From contig CM030361.1 of NCBI GenBank assembly GCA_017893485.1, positions 142,414,941 to 142,478,940 of the forward strand: 64,000 nucleotides of DNA, read 5' to 3'. The translations under genes and the position numbers were made by a program. A model generated the notes under the pieces. The model had not been told where the DNA came from. It made no database searches and saw only the letters and a program-made list of their open reading frames with translations. This document shows, piece after piece, positions 49,298-60,500 of this stretch (the first letter of the stretch is position 1; every line of letters starts with the position of its first letter). Source of the stretch: Hemerocallis citrina (taxonomy: Eukaryota > Streptophyta > Magnoliopsida > Asparagales > Asphodelaceae).

Positions 49298-50496
49298 CAG
49301 GGGAATCCAGCTTTACAGGATTTGAATTCAAAATGGGACTTCCCTCAGACTTAGGGACAGTTTGGGAATGAGGCAAATCCCCCTTTTCATGCTAGAATCC
49401 GCCAAGTTAGGAATATTCAAAAAACATTCCAAGTTATCGTTTGCATGCACAGGTTCCGAGGCAGTTGGGATCTCCTTCCTGAAATCTCGGGATTTGGATT
49501 CCGCCCCAATTGTTGCTTAGATCGGAGTTTGGCTTGGGGGATCTCCGGCACTGGTGCTAAGCTCAGCTGCCTTAGGGTGCCAGAAACTACCACTACCTCT
49601 CTCGCCAGAGGAGCCCGCTGTGGTGAATAGTTGTACCTTGCCATTATGAACATCTTCCACTGGAATTGGATCTCCGAGGAGCAGAACAGGAACATCATGA
49701 ACATACTTTTCAGAGTTCCAAGGGGTTGTATACTTAACGGTGAGAGTTTTAGTGATGAGGGCTAGGTCTTCCACTTCAATGAGTGCGAGCGCCTGATCTC
49801 TGGACTCTGCTTCCCTCATCTCCTTGCTCAAGGTAATGAGCTTTCCGAACGACTTAATGAGGTTCTTGAGCGACGCCTGGTTCCACAGATGAAAAGGTAG
49901 AAGGGGGAGGTTTATCCAGATGAAGCTCGGTTTAGGTCTGAGCCTGGCCCCAAAGTCAAGCGACCAAGTGGAGAAAGTGGCACTGAAACCCGAAAAATGG
50001 AAAACGCCCTCTATTGCACATTCATCCTCCGTAGTTGTTGGGAACTAGACATGATAAATGCCATCACTAACCCTCTTAAGGGTCCACCATCGTCCCTGCC
50101 TCGCCTAAGAGAAGTTGAAGGCACATACGAGGTCTTTCGTGAGAGGGATACGACGAGGATTTATGAGGTGGAGGAATATGCTTGCATGTAAGGCCGGGAG
50201 AGCCTGTGACATGGCATTGTTGTGGGGAAGCTCCACCTCCAACACATCCCATCGATTGTAGATCGGACAATCTCTAACCTTAAGGCCGTATTTCCTGCAG
50301 TTAAAGCAGTGAAAACCCAACTTGCGACATTCCACCGTAGCATGATCTCCATCGTCGCACTTGAAACACCTCAGCTCCATCCTCTTCGAACGGGGATTTT
50401 TTTGGGGTACTGAAGGTCGCCTTTTTGGATAAATGGCTGAGGATTTTGGTTGGTAATAAGGCTGGGTGTGAGGCAATAGGGTGAGTGGGTTGTGAG

Positions 50497-51249
50497 TGTT
50501 AGGATTGTGTTTTATATACTCGTTGTTCCGATTAGAAGAAGGTAATATGAAGTACGGAGGTCGAAACGTCAAAGCGAGTAGAAGGAGAACAGCAGCAGCA
50601 GTAGGTACAAGCTAGTTGCGATCGACCGGTCATGGTGACAGTCGACCGCACCCCCCAACCGTACCCCCGACTGCTCGTTGTACTGGGAAGTCAAAGAGTG
50701 GTACGGTCGACCGGTCTTGTTGGACGGTCGACCGCCCGCGGTGCTGATTCATTTTTTGGGCTTCGATTTGTTAGGTCGGTTCAGCTCAATCTTCAACTTC
50801 AAGTTAGATCGTACGGTTCCTATTTAGTTACTTCTTTTCCAGGTTATATCGAACGACTGAAGATCAAGATTAGACCTAGGGTTTTTCTTTATTCTTCTAT
50901 ATATATTGTAAACTCCTCCAAATATGAGAGGGAGTACTTCATAGATTATTTTTTCCATTGCAAAGAGAGGCTCAAGAGAGAAATAGTTCTTGGTGGGTGA
51001 GTTTAATTCCTTGTGTCAAGTGAATCAGTAACTCCTTATAATCTCTTCTAGTTGAATATCAGATCTCCCTATATTTCCCTCCGGATTAAGCAAAAGCTAA
51101 CCGGAATAAGTCATCGTTGTTGTGTTTGTGTTAGTTTGATGGATCTACTTGCTTGCTCAATTTATTCGCATCGTCTACTTCGTTTTTCTCATTGCTCTAA
51201 TTAGTTCCACTGCGACCAGAGGGCGTTTGTTGACGCCTCAATCACAACA
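50497..51249 (+). mobile_element. Solo LTR (753 bp) inside LINE ORF1
   Basis: It begins TGTTAGGATTG and ends CAATCACAACA, so the ends are inverted copies at most positions, and the 5-bp duplication GTGAG flanks it (50492-50496 and 51250-51254). It has four GTCGACC-type palindromes (50620-50735) before a TATA box (CTATATATATTG near 50900), as in an LTR promoter. Joining the two flanks restores the LINE ORF1 frame. No internal retrotransposon sequence remains, which fits LTR-LTR recombination. Confidence 0.85.
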
Positions 51250-51338
51250 GTGAGATGACAGGGGGATGTGAAGGGTTGGGATTGAAAATGGGAGGGCACT
51301 AGAAACACTTAGGTACGGGAGCAGGGCCATAATGACAC

Positions 51339-51340
<2 letters not shown>

Positions 51341-51376
<36 letters not shown>
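51341..51376. repeat. Run of 36 G
   Basis: An uninterrupted G homopolymer within LINE ORF1. The length is unreliable in most assemblies. Confidence 0.95.
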
Positions 51377-51377
<1 letters not shown>

Positions 51378-51440
51378 CGAAGCACCTCAGCATAGGATCT
51401 GCTCGGGCCCCTAGGAACGAAGGTTCTCTCTCTCCTCACC

Positions 51441-52893
51441 CCTCTCCATGTAAAAATTGTGTTATTATAATTGCTTAAATTTGGAATGTTTCAATTATAC
51501 CTATATATATCTCATCTCTTTCAAATGCCTAGTTATGGTATTTCAAGAAATGATCTGTATTATGTATGTACTGATTCACACTTTTTTTTTTTTAAAATTC
51601 TTCAGAGTAACAATACAGTCGTAATTCTTAAGAGTAACAATACAGTCGTTAATGCTACATCCAAGACAAATCATAATCAAAACAGTACGCAAAAGAAAAT
51701 TGACATGGTGACTAATTTTCCCCAATAACCCTACTTTTAGATGTGTCCAAGATTATCTCATACTGATTTATGTATTCATAGCCTTGATGTTAATGACATG
51801 ACTGAAAATCACAATTCACTATGTTATGTCACATCTAGTTTTAATTAGTAATCATATGATCTACCATAATTTTCATTATACCGGATAGAAAAAGGCCCAG
51901 GAATACGGAGGTTAGTGACGATTCTACCACATCATATTGAAGAATTACGCGAAGGACATATGATATAAATTCTTTCCCATACATGTTATGTTGTAGATCT
52001 GAGGTATGAACGTAATAAAAGTTTCATTTACATGCAATGCACGTGTCAGAGATTTAACGAGCTCGTAGCTTTTGAAGATGACAAGGGCCGAAGGGCTCTT
52101 CTCTATAATGATTGGAGCCCACAATAGACCCACAATGACACAGTAGTTTATTCTACTAGTAGTACAATTAGCATATCTCTTGTTAAAGACATGTGGCTCA
52201 TTGTAAGCATGGTCTGACCCAATGTTACTCTCTTCACAACATATTTATACAATTGAAATTCAATTTTCTAGTCACTAAAGGTGTTCTCTACATAAATGTA
52301 TCTCTCTAGGGTCTAGGGATCATATTACTAAACTAGACTAATAATCATGCACAATGCCTATACTAGTGGGGCGCATGGTTGGTAAGGAGAATGAAAAACC
52401 ACATGTATTGAATGTGTTGGTTGGCTTTACATACCAGGATAATGCTAGGCTTACATCAGAACTATCTGGGTTATAATAGTAAAGATTAGCTTAGCGAGAT
52501 CCTGGTATATAACTCAAATCCTTAAGCATTAAATGTCATTTCCTAATACACACCCAGAGTATTCAAGACATAACACAATTTGTCCTAATGCACCCGGGGC
52601 AAGTACCCTAGTCGCTTACCTTAGCACAGAACAGAACCATATAAGTAGAAGAAGTTAGCTTTCAGCTAGCTAGCAGTCTATACACCACAACAGTATTTGA
52701 TAGCCGACTCCAACTAAATATATGAATAACCTCTCTCACTAGTGAAACAATTTTACTGATCATCAGTAAGCAATTTTTCATCTATTTGTACTAGCACAAC
52801 TACAAATATACGTGAGTTTAGGCATGTACTGCATGAATTTATCAGTCTTTTAAAGCACATGCAATACACGATCCAATCCTCGACTTTAATCAA

Positions 52894-52895
<2 letters not shown>
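51441..52895. other. Spacer without a recognised gene
   Basis: AT-rich. An 18-base segment containing AGAGTAACAATACAGTCGT is repeated in tandem near 51604-51650. No coding region is supported. Confidence 0.55.
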
Positions 52896-52929
<34 letters not shown>

Positions 52930-52935
52930 CCCCCT
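52896..52935. repeat. Poly-C run
   Basis: 31 C in a row, then a T and seven more C. The proline- or glycine-rich open frames across it are artefacts of the homopolymer. Confidence 0.95.
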
Positions 52936-52965
52936 ACCCACCCCAAAAAAAATAAAAAATCCCAT

Positions 52966-53183
52966 CAGGGGCGAAGCCAGAACAAAATTTTCAGGGGGGG
53001 CAAAAAAAAATTCTATAACTATATATAAAAATATAGGTATTTTCATAATTTTTAGGGGGCCAAGTAATAAAATTTAATAGATTTAAGGGGTTTTTTAAAA
53101 AAAAATTCAAAAATTTTAAGGGTTTTTTCAAAATTTTGGGGGGGGCCCGGGCCACCCCGGGCCCCCACATAGCTCCGCCCCTG
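52966..53183. mobile_element. hAT-type miniature element (218 bp)
   Basis: The ends CAGGGGCGAAGCCAG and CATAGCTCCGCCCCTG are inverted repeats of the form CAGGGGCGGAG, as in Tip100-like hAT elements. An 8-bp duplication AATCCCAT flanks it (52958-52965 and 53184-53191), the length hAT elements generate. It has no coding capacity and would have moved with a transposase made elsewhere. Confidence 0.93.
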
Positions 53184-53299
53184 AATCCCATCATAAATTC
53201 GAATTTGTTTACCAAAATGACCCACTTTTTTAAAGAATTCACCAAACTAACCCACTTTCAAAAGTATTTACTAAAATGACCCAACTTACTATGGTGAAA

Positions 53300-53580
53300 A
53301 TAATCTCGCTGTCTGAGATAGCGAGTGTGTATTGAGGTGTTAAAACGTGAAGAAAATTTTCAAGTTTAGACTCGCTATCTCAGATAGTGAGTTTGATGAA
53401 AACAACATCGCTATCTGAGATAACGAGTGTATGTTGAGGTATTTCTCTATCACTTGGAGAAAAATTTGAAGAAAAATATCAAGTTTAGACTTGCTATCTC
53501 AGATAGTTAGTGTGTATATACCACACTCGCTAACTGAGATAGCGAGTGTCGATTGGAAAGTTTTTAGAGACTCGCTCGCT
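53300..53580. repeat. Left cluster of CTCGCTATCT palindromes
   Basis: Five to six imperfect copies of a 23-bp palindrome built from ACTCGCTATCT and its complement AGATAGCGAGT (near 53303, 53371, 53408, 53490 and 53525). Confidence 0.9.
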
Positions 53581-53700
53581 GTTTCACTACTATACTATTG
53601 CATGTAATCACTACAACACATGTGCGATTTACCGGTGTATATTCTCCGGCATTTTACCATTCGCGCCGGGGTAGGGAGTGACCAGGAATCTACAACCACT

Positions 53701-54690
53701 GTCAACTAAGGATGCTAGTTGTATACCAAAATTCTCCAAATTAATCTGTACAAAAATTGGGTGAGAACAAAGCTTGTGTAGGCTTCTTTTGTAGCCACAA
53801 ACATCAATGGTTTAGTTGGGATGAAAAATTAATAGAGAAACATATATGCTTATATACTGTAAATTTTCATTTTCTTTTACTGTTAAAGAAGCTGAATTCA
53901 TGCATCTGATTGCCATCTTAGCATGATTTTTTTTACCAAAATGGGTTGGCTGTCAACTAAGGATGCTAGCTGTATACCAAAATCCTCCAAATCTGTGCAA
54001 GAATTTGGCTGAACAAACCTTGTGCAGGTTTCTTTTGGAGCCACAAACATGAATGATTTAGTTGGGATGAAGAATTAATAGAGAAACATATATGCTTAGA
54101 TACCGGAAATTTTCATTTTCTTTTACTGTTAAAGAAGCTGAATTCATGCATCTGATTGACATCTTAGCATGATTTTTTTATCAAAATGGGTTAACTGTCA
54201 ACTAAGGATGCTGTATGTATACCAAAATCCTCCAAATCTGTACAAGAATTGGGTGAGAACAAATCTTGTGCAGGCTTCTTTTGTAGCCACAAACATCATG
54301 ATTTAGTTGGGATGAAGAATTAATAGAGAAACATATATGCTTAGATACCGGAAATTTTCATTTTCTTTTACTGTTAAAGAAGCTGAATTCATGCATCTGA
54401 TTGCCATCTTAGCATGATTTTTTTACCAAAATGGGTTCACTGTCAACTAAGGATACTGTATGTATACCAAAATCCTCCAAATCTGTACAAGAAGTGGGTG
54501 AGAACAAACCTTGTGCAGGCTTCTTTTGTAGCCACAAATATCATGATTTAGTTGGGATGAAGAATTAATAGAGAAACATATATGCTTATATACTGGAAAT
54601 TTTTATTTTCTTTCACTGTCAAAGATACTGAACTCATGCATCTGATTGTCATCTAAGCATGATTTTTTTACCAAAATGGGTTGATTAATT
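53701..54690 (+). repeat. 245-bp tandem repeat, block A (four units)
   Basis: Units start with GTCAACTAAGGATGC at 53701, 53952, 54197 and 54442. Each contains TGATTTAGTTGGGATGA, ATAGAGAAACATATATGC and TTTTACCAAAATGGGTT. Confidence 0.95.
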
Positions 54691-56770
54691 TTGCTCCTCT
54701 AATGAATTTATTGAATTTTTGACAGGTACAAGATGCCTAGGCGTGGAAAACGGATAACATAAATGATGGCAACGAAAGCCATAGGGATGAGCAGCCACTA
54801 TCTAAAGTGACAGTCAAACAGAGGAGGTGGAGGGTAGTACGCCGCCCACTATCAAAAAACATCGAGGGCGAACTAAGATGCCGGGCATATGGAAACTTAA
54901 TAATGACGAAAGGATTGTGGTGGAGGAAAACAGTGTCGGGCAACCGGTTGGTGATAATACAAGCAAATTCTCATCCTTTATTGGGGTAATAGCAAGGAAC
55001 CCACGGATAATTCCTTTGTCGTACGAGAGTTGGCCGAAGGTGCCAACCACGACAAAGGCAACTGCAATTACAACAATCAAGAAATTTTCCATCTAAAATA
55101 AATAATTGGTAGGCTCAAATATGTTATTGAAATATGTATTTTTGGTGATGGGTATTCGGTTTATGCAATTCAGTTATCATTTGTTAAACTTCATAAATTT
55201 TGCAGTAATACTTCTCGTTCTCGGACTCCCTTACGCCTTGGGTTGAAAAGTCACTCTCCAAAAAGTGGAGGGACTACAAGAGTGACTTGAAGGCTAGGTT
55301 TTTTGACAAAGACCTCACAGAGGCAGATAATGCAGGGCTGTGCTACCGAATGTGGAGCCTTCAGATCGGCAATTTCTTGTGCATTACTGGTGTTCGGCGG
55401 TCGGTCAGGTATTTGCATTACTAACCAAAAATTAATGACTTTGTGGTTGTATAGCTACTCTAATTAAATTTTTTGTTAACTTCATTGTGGCATGTACAGA
55501 AAAAGGCGGAGGTGGGTATTGCCAGTAGGTCAAAGCAGCTAGTGTTGCACACTGCTGGTACACAGAGCTTTGCTCTGGTTCGGGAAGAATTGGTAAGCGC
55601 GATCAAATTGAACATTTTTGACTTACAGTTATTTGTTTATAAGCATTTCATCTTACTAATATATAGGAAGAAGATTTTGGGGGTCCTACGGAGTTTGGTG
55701 ACAGAGATTTTTTCGATGTCACCCACAAGTCGAAGGATGGGACGTATGCGAGTCCTGAGGCAGAACGGATTGTGGTAATTAGAAATTTACTACTATATAT
55801 AGGCTATAGCAATGTTATTGTTTATATATATCTTCAGTTGCGTTTACTTTTTGATGATCTCTTGCTGTTTTTGTAAATGGCTAATAATTTGTCGAAATCT
55901 CATCTGCTTTTAACTCTGATTGTTATGTCCTTTTATAGACTAACGCTCGGAAAAAGTTTGGTAAAATATCTTCCACTTCAGATTCTGACCCCACGACGGC
56001 ATCCATAGATTTTCGTACCCGCCAGCGACTTGCCTTGACCGCAGTTAGGGAAAAGGAGAGGCATGGACGTGTCCGTGGTATGGGGCTAGGCCCAACCCCC
56101 TCGCGATTATTTGGACGGAGTGAATCTACTTCAAGTGGGTCTCGGGACGAGGAGATGACTTCATTAAAGGCACAAGTGGAACTCCTCCAACAACAAATGG
56201 CCCAGTTAATAGGGCAGCAATCTCAAGTCCCACCACCGGTAAGTCTTTAAATTGGTAATTTTGAAGAGATTATAATTTTGAATGCATGAAAGACACATAT
56301 TAGTATTTGTGAGTCTGCATTGTGGTTGTCGTCTAGTGGCTGTTGTCTATGTTTCTTAATTGGGCTGTGATTAGAAAGAAAGGGCTCGAGTGGAGGTCTG
56401 AAAACCCATATAGAGACATCTCGTTTATTATAATCTATTATTATTGTTGGACCAACCCCCTCTTGCTGTTGTTGTTGATGTCTCTTTGTGTGCATGTGTT
56501 GAAGAGAAAGAAGGGATGAGAGAGAGTTGAGGAAAATGCCGCTATGTTAGCCTGGTGTATCCTCATTCTCTACCATTTTCTGTTTTCGGCTCTATTTATG
56601 GCTTCAATATTAAATTGGTTTCCTTCCACAATGACAGTTCCGTAAAACTACACTTGAAATGAGCCATGTTCTTATTGTTCTTCAATAAAATTAGGAGTTT
56701 TGGTGATCCAACTAGTGATCATAGCTGCACCCCACTGCATACTCACAAACACTAATACGTTTGCAGTATC

Positions 56771-56884
56771 TAAGTATATATGTTTCTTTATTAATTCTTC
56801 ATCCCAACTAAATCATTGATGTTTGTGGCTACAAAACAAACCTGCACAAGGTTTGTTCTGACCAATTCTTGTACAGATTTTGGG
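56771..56884 (-). repeat. Inverted partial copy of the 245-bp unit
   Basis: About 114 bp match the reverse complement of the unit from AATCTGTACAAGAATTGG to AACATATATACTTA. Confidence 0.88.
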
Positions 56885-57430
56885 AATTCTGAAGTTTTTA
56901 GATCCAGGATCACAAATTTTGATTGGGTTGTGATTGGATTATTTAGTGACTGTCAACAAGTGTTCTTAATTGGGCTGTGATTAGAAAGATACGAGTTGGA
57001 GTGGAGATCTGGAAATCCATATAGAGACATCTCGTTCATAATAATTTATTATTATTGCAGTTCTTAATGCTCTTGCTGTTGTTGCTGATGTCTCTTTATG
57101 TGCGTTTGCTGAAGAGAAAGCAGGGATGAGAGAGAGTTGAGGAAAATGCCGCTATGTTAGTCTGGTGTATCCTCATTCTCTATCATTCCTCTTTCTAGCT
57201 TCTATATTTGGTTTCCTTCCACGATGACAGTTCCTTAAAACTACACTTGATATGAGCCATATTCTTATTTTTCTTCAATAAAAATAGAAGTTTTGGTTAT
57301 CCAACAAACATGTACCCGCATACTTCCAAATGACATTTTTTTTAGAAAGTCGTGCTCCAAAGAATCGATCTATGACTAGAATCTCCATTCAAAACCCAAT
57401 CAAAATTTGTCAACCTGGATCTAAAATTTT

Positions 57431-58742
57431 CTTTGAGCCACAAATATTATGATTTAGTTGGGATGAAAAATTAATAGAGAAACATATATGCTTATATACT
57501 ATAAATTTTCATTTTCTTTTACTGTTAAAGAAGCTGAATTCATGCATCTGATTGCCATCTTAGCATGATTTTTTTACCAAAATGGGTTGGCTGTCAACTA
57601 AAGATGCTAGCTGTATACCAAAATCCTCCAAATCTGTGCAAGAATTTGGCTGAACAAACCTTGTGCAGGTTTCTTTTGGAGCCACAAACATGAATGATTT
57701 AGTTGGGATGAAGAATTAATAGAGAAACATATATGCTTAGATACCGGAAATTTTCATTTTCTTTTACTGTTAAAGAAGCTGAATTCATGCATCTGATTGA
57801 CATCTTAGCATGATTTTTTTATCAAAATGGGTTAACTGTCAACTAAGGATGCTGTATGTATACCAAAATCCTCCAAATCTGTACAAGAATTGGGTGAGAA
57901 CAAATCTTGTGCAGGCTTCTTTTGTAGTCACAAACATCATGATTTAGTTGGGATGAAGAATTAATAGAGAAACATATATGCTTAGATACTGGAAATTTTC
58001 ATTTTCTTTTACTGTTAAAGATGCTGAATTCATGCATCTGATTGTCATCTTAGCATGACTTTTTTACCAAAATGGGTTGACTGTCAACTAAGGATGCTGT
58101 ATGTATACCAAAATCCTCCAAATCTGTACAAGAAGTGGGTGAGAACAAACCTTGTGCAGGTTTCTTTTGGAGCCACAAACATGAAAAAGTTTAGTTGTGA
58201 TGAAGAATTAATAGAAAAACATATATGCTTATATACTGGAAATTTTCATTTTCTTTCACTATTAAAGAAGCTGAATTCATGCATCTGATTGGCATCTTAG
58301 CATGATTTTTTTACCAAAATGGGTTAACTGTCAACTAAGGTTGCTGTATGTATACCAAAATACTCCAAATCTGTACAAGAATTGGGTGAGAACAAACCTT
58401 GTGCAGGCTTCTTTTGTAGCCACAAACATCATGATTTAGTTGGGATGATATATTAATAGAGAAACATATATGCTTAGATACTGAAAATTTTCATTTTCTT
58501 TTACTGTTAAAGAAACTGAATTCATGCATCTGATTGCCATCTTAGTATGGTTTTTTTACCAAAATGGGTTGACTGTCAACTAAGGATGCTAGCTGTATAC
58601 CAAAATCTTTCAAATTAATCTGTACAAGAATTGGGTGAGAACAAATCTTGTGCAGGTTTCTTTTGGAGCCACAAACATCATGATTTAGTTGGGATGAAGA
58701 ATTAATAGAGAAACATATATGCTTACATACTGGAAATTTTTA
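57431..58742 (+). repeat. 245-bp tandem repeat, block B (about five and a half units)
   Basis: The same unit as block A, with GTCAACTAA starts at 57593, 57838, 58083, 58330 and 58575. It lies inside the last intron of the TNPA-like gene, 3 kb from block A. Confidence 0.95.
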
Positions 58743-59949
58743 TTGGGATATGATTGGATTGTTAAGTGGCCGTCGTCTATGTTCTTAATTGAACTGTGAT
58801 TAGAAAGAGAGAGGTCGAGTGGAGATCTGGAAACCCATATAGAGACATCTCGTTTATAATAATTTATTATTATTATTTTTCTTGTCGCTCTTTCTGTTAT
58901 TGCTGATGTCTCTTTGTGTGCGTGTGCTGAAGGGAAAGAAGGGATGAGAGAGAGATGAGGAAAATGCCGCTATGTTAGCCTAGTGTATCCTCATTCTCTA
59001 CCATTTTCTGTTTTCATTTCTGGCTTCTATATTTGGTTTCCTTCCGCGATGACAGTTCCTTAAAACTATACTTGATATGAGCCCCTTCTTATTTTTCTTA
59101 TTTTTCTTATATTTGATTTTCTTACACGATGACAGTTTTATGGATTGTCTGAACAATCTACGAAAGACATGCTTAGATACTAGATTTTCATTTGTTTTAC
59201 TGTTTTAGATACTGGATATTCCCAATCAGAGCAGAATATAAAGGTTTTAAGTTAGATACTTGATTTTCATTTGTTTGGCTGTTTTAGATATATTCAAAAA
59301 CAAAATTAAGTACTAGCTTTTTTACACTGCAATATAATTATTGTACCTCTCTATATATCATTAACAATTCAATTGCAATTGGCACTTTGATCTTAGAATT
59401 TATGAATTGGGTAGATCTTTTTGCAAGCTTAAAAAATTTGTATATTCTGTATTGTGGTCTACTGTTGAACTAAATTATTGTTTTTTTTTCATAGAGCGGT
59501 TTCCAATATGAAGGAAATTTTGATGATCAGAACTGAAGCTACTCGAGGGGTATGAATCTTGGTCGGCCTATCCTTGCTGTTGTTATGTCCTCCTTGCTGT
59601 TGTTATGTCTTATATTGTTGTTTTAACTTTTCGTTAGGATATTTGGGATATTCGTTACTGTATTTGTATTTATTAATTATGACACTGTGTTAATTTTGCG
59701 GTGGATTTGGACGATGATATAACACCTGTGAAACTTTATTGTCTTTAATTCTTGTGTTTGGTTGTGATTTGCACATTAATATGCCTGAAATTGGTTGAAT
59801 CAGTTGTGAATTAGTTTACAGGTTTTTTTAAATGAAATTGTGAATTAAAATCGAATGGAAAACTAAAGCAGGAAAAACAAACGGGCATACACTTGCGTAT
59901 GAAATTATGAATTGAAATCGAATGGAAAAATGGAGTAGGAAAAACAAAT

Positions 59950-60500
59950 GGGCATACACTGGCATTTCATAAAATGCCGGTGTATCTAATTGTTTTCATG
60001 AAAATTTCGTTAGAGAGGCATTTCCACACACGCCGGTGTACCCGTAAGTTGCAACAGTCCTAAGAAACACCGGCATTTTATAAAACACCGGTGAATAACT
60101 CTATAGCGGCATTTTACGACACACCGGTGCTTGTAAGTAGGGAAAGAAGGGCGCTCCGAAATAAGCATATACCGGCGTTCTATGACCGCCGGTAAATATT
60201 ACACATTCACCGGCGGTTGTACAACCACCGGTGAAAAGATATATACCGACGGTCTGTGACCGCCGGTGAATGTATATTGAGAGAAAGAACGGCACCCAGA
60301 AATTGCCATATACCGGCGTTTGTCTGGCCGCCGGTGTATTTTGAAGTTATACCGGCGTCCAGTAGAAACGCCGGTGAATACGCCTATCTTTCCGCGACGC
60401 TCGATTCGGCGGCATTAGCACCGGCGTTTTTATAAACGCCGGTGAATGTTTCACCGGCGTAAAAAACCGCCGGTGAAGGCCTTAAAAAATGCCGGCGAAT
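59950..60500. repeat. CACTA 2 right subterminal inverted repeats
   Basis: About ten small hairpins of the type ACCGGCG...CGCCGGTGAA, for example CACCGGCGGTTGTACAACC with its complement and ACCGGCGTTTTTATAAACGCC. These are likely binding sites for TNPA-type proteins. Confidence 0.85.

Larger units (their letters stand above)
32590..51440 (-). mobile_element. Near-full-length L1-type LINE, split by three LTR-type insertions
   Basis: On the - strand, an ORF1 with zinc knuckles (from about 51440 to 39904) is followed by ORF2 with endonuclease, reverse transcriptase and C-terminal zinc domain (39823 to about 32950). Three foreign blocks interrupt it: 50497-51249, 40571-49297 and 34583-38121. Without them the LINE is about 5.8 kb, a usual full length for plant L1 elements. 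At the first two sites the reading frame continues across the inferred empty target, which shows that the pieces belong to one element. The 3' end is placed near 32590 because coding similarity stops shortly before. No clear poly-A tail or target duplication was found. Confidence 0.85.
39904..51440 (-). pseudogene. LINE ORF1 (RNA-binding protein), interrupted by two LTR insertions
   Basis: ORF1 proteins of plant L1 elements bind the element's RNA. From the 5' side the pieces are 51440-51250 (with SYAEVLRP, a phrase common near the N-terminus), 50496-49298 and 40570-39904. Zinc knuckles lie near 50370-50270: the first is a full C-x2-C-x4-H-x4-C (CFKCDDGDHATVEC), and the second has Leu in place of His (CFNCRKYGLKVRDC). 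A DUF4283-like segment follows (WINLPLLPFHLWN, near 49900). The last piece includes MYNPSDSPQED and ends just before ORF2. The frame has further breaks around 50100 and 49850. A 36-base G run at 51341-51376 would read as polyproline on this strand. Confidence 0.75.
56323..59100 (+). repeat. Three dispersed copies of a second repeat (about 350-400 bp)
   Basis: Copies at about 56323-56720, 56919-57304 and 58743-59100 share TGTGATTAGAAAGA, CATATAGAGACATCTCGTT, GAGGAAAATGCCGCTATG and GTGTATCCTCATTCTCTA in the same order. They alternate with the 245-bp repeat, so the intron grew by duplication of a composite segment. Confidence 0.9.
54733..59536 (+). pseudogene. TNPA-like gene of CACTA 2
   Basis: Six exons can be placed: 54733-about 55093, about 55205-55409, 55500-55592, 55667-55774, 55939-56238 and 59495-59536 (ending SGFQYEGNFDDQN and a stop). 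The start MPRRGKR matches that of the CACTA 1 gene. Later segments are FIGVIARNPRIIPLSYESW, QLVLHTAGTQSFALVREEL, GDRDFFDVTHKSKDGTYASP and GRVRGMGLGPTPSRLFG, then a Gln-rich helix (VELLQQQMAQLIGQQSQ). The family binds the subterminal repeats. Exon 1 has stops and frameshifts, the donor after exon 1 appears lost (AAG|AA instead of AAG|GT), and exon 2 has a one-base shift. The last intron is over 3 kb and holds the second tandem block. Confidence 0.82.

Noticed and set aside
52753..53245. Gly-rich and Pro-rich frames across the C run and the hAT element
   Set aside because: They are produced by the homopolymer and run through a miniature transposon with defined ends.
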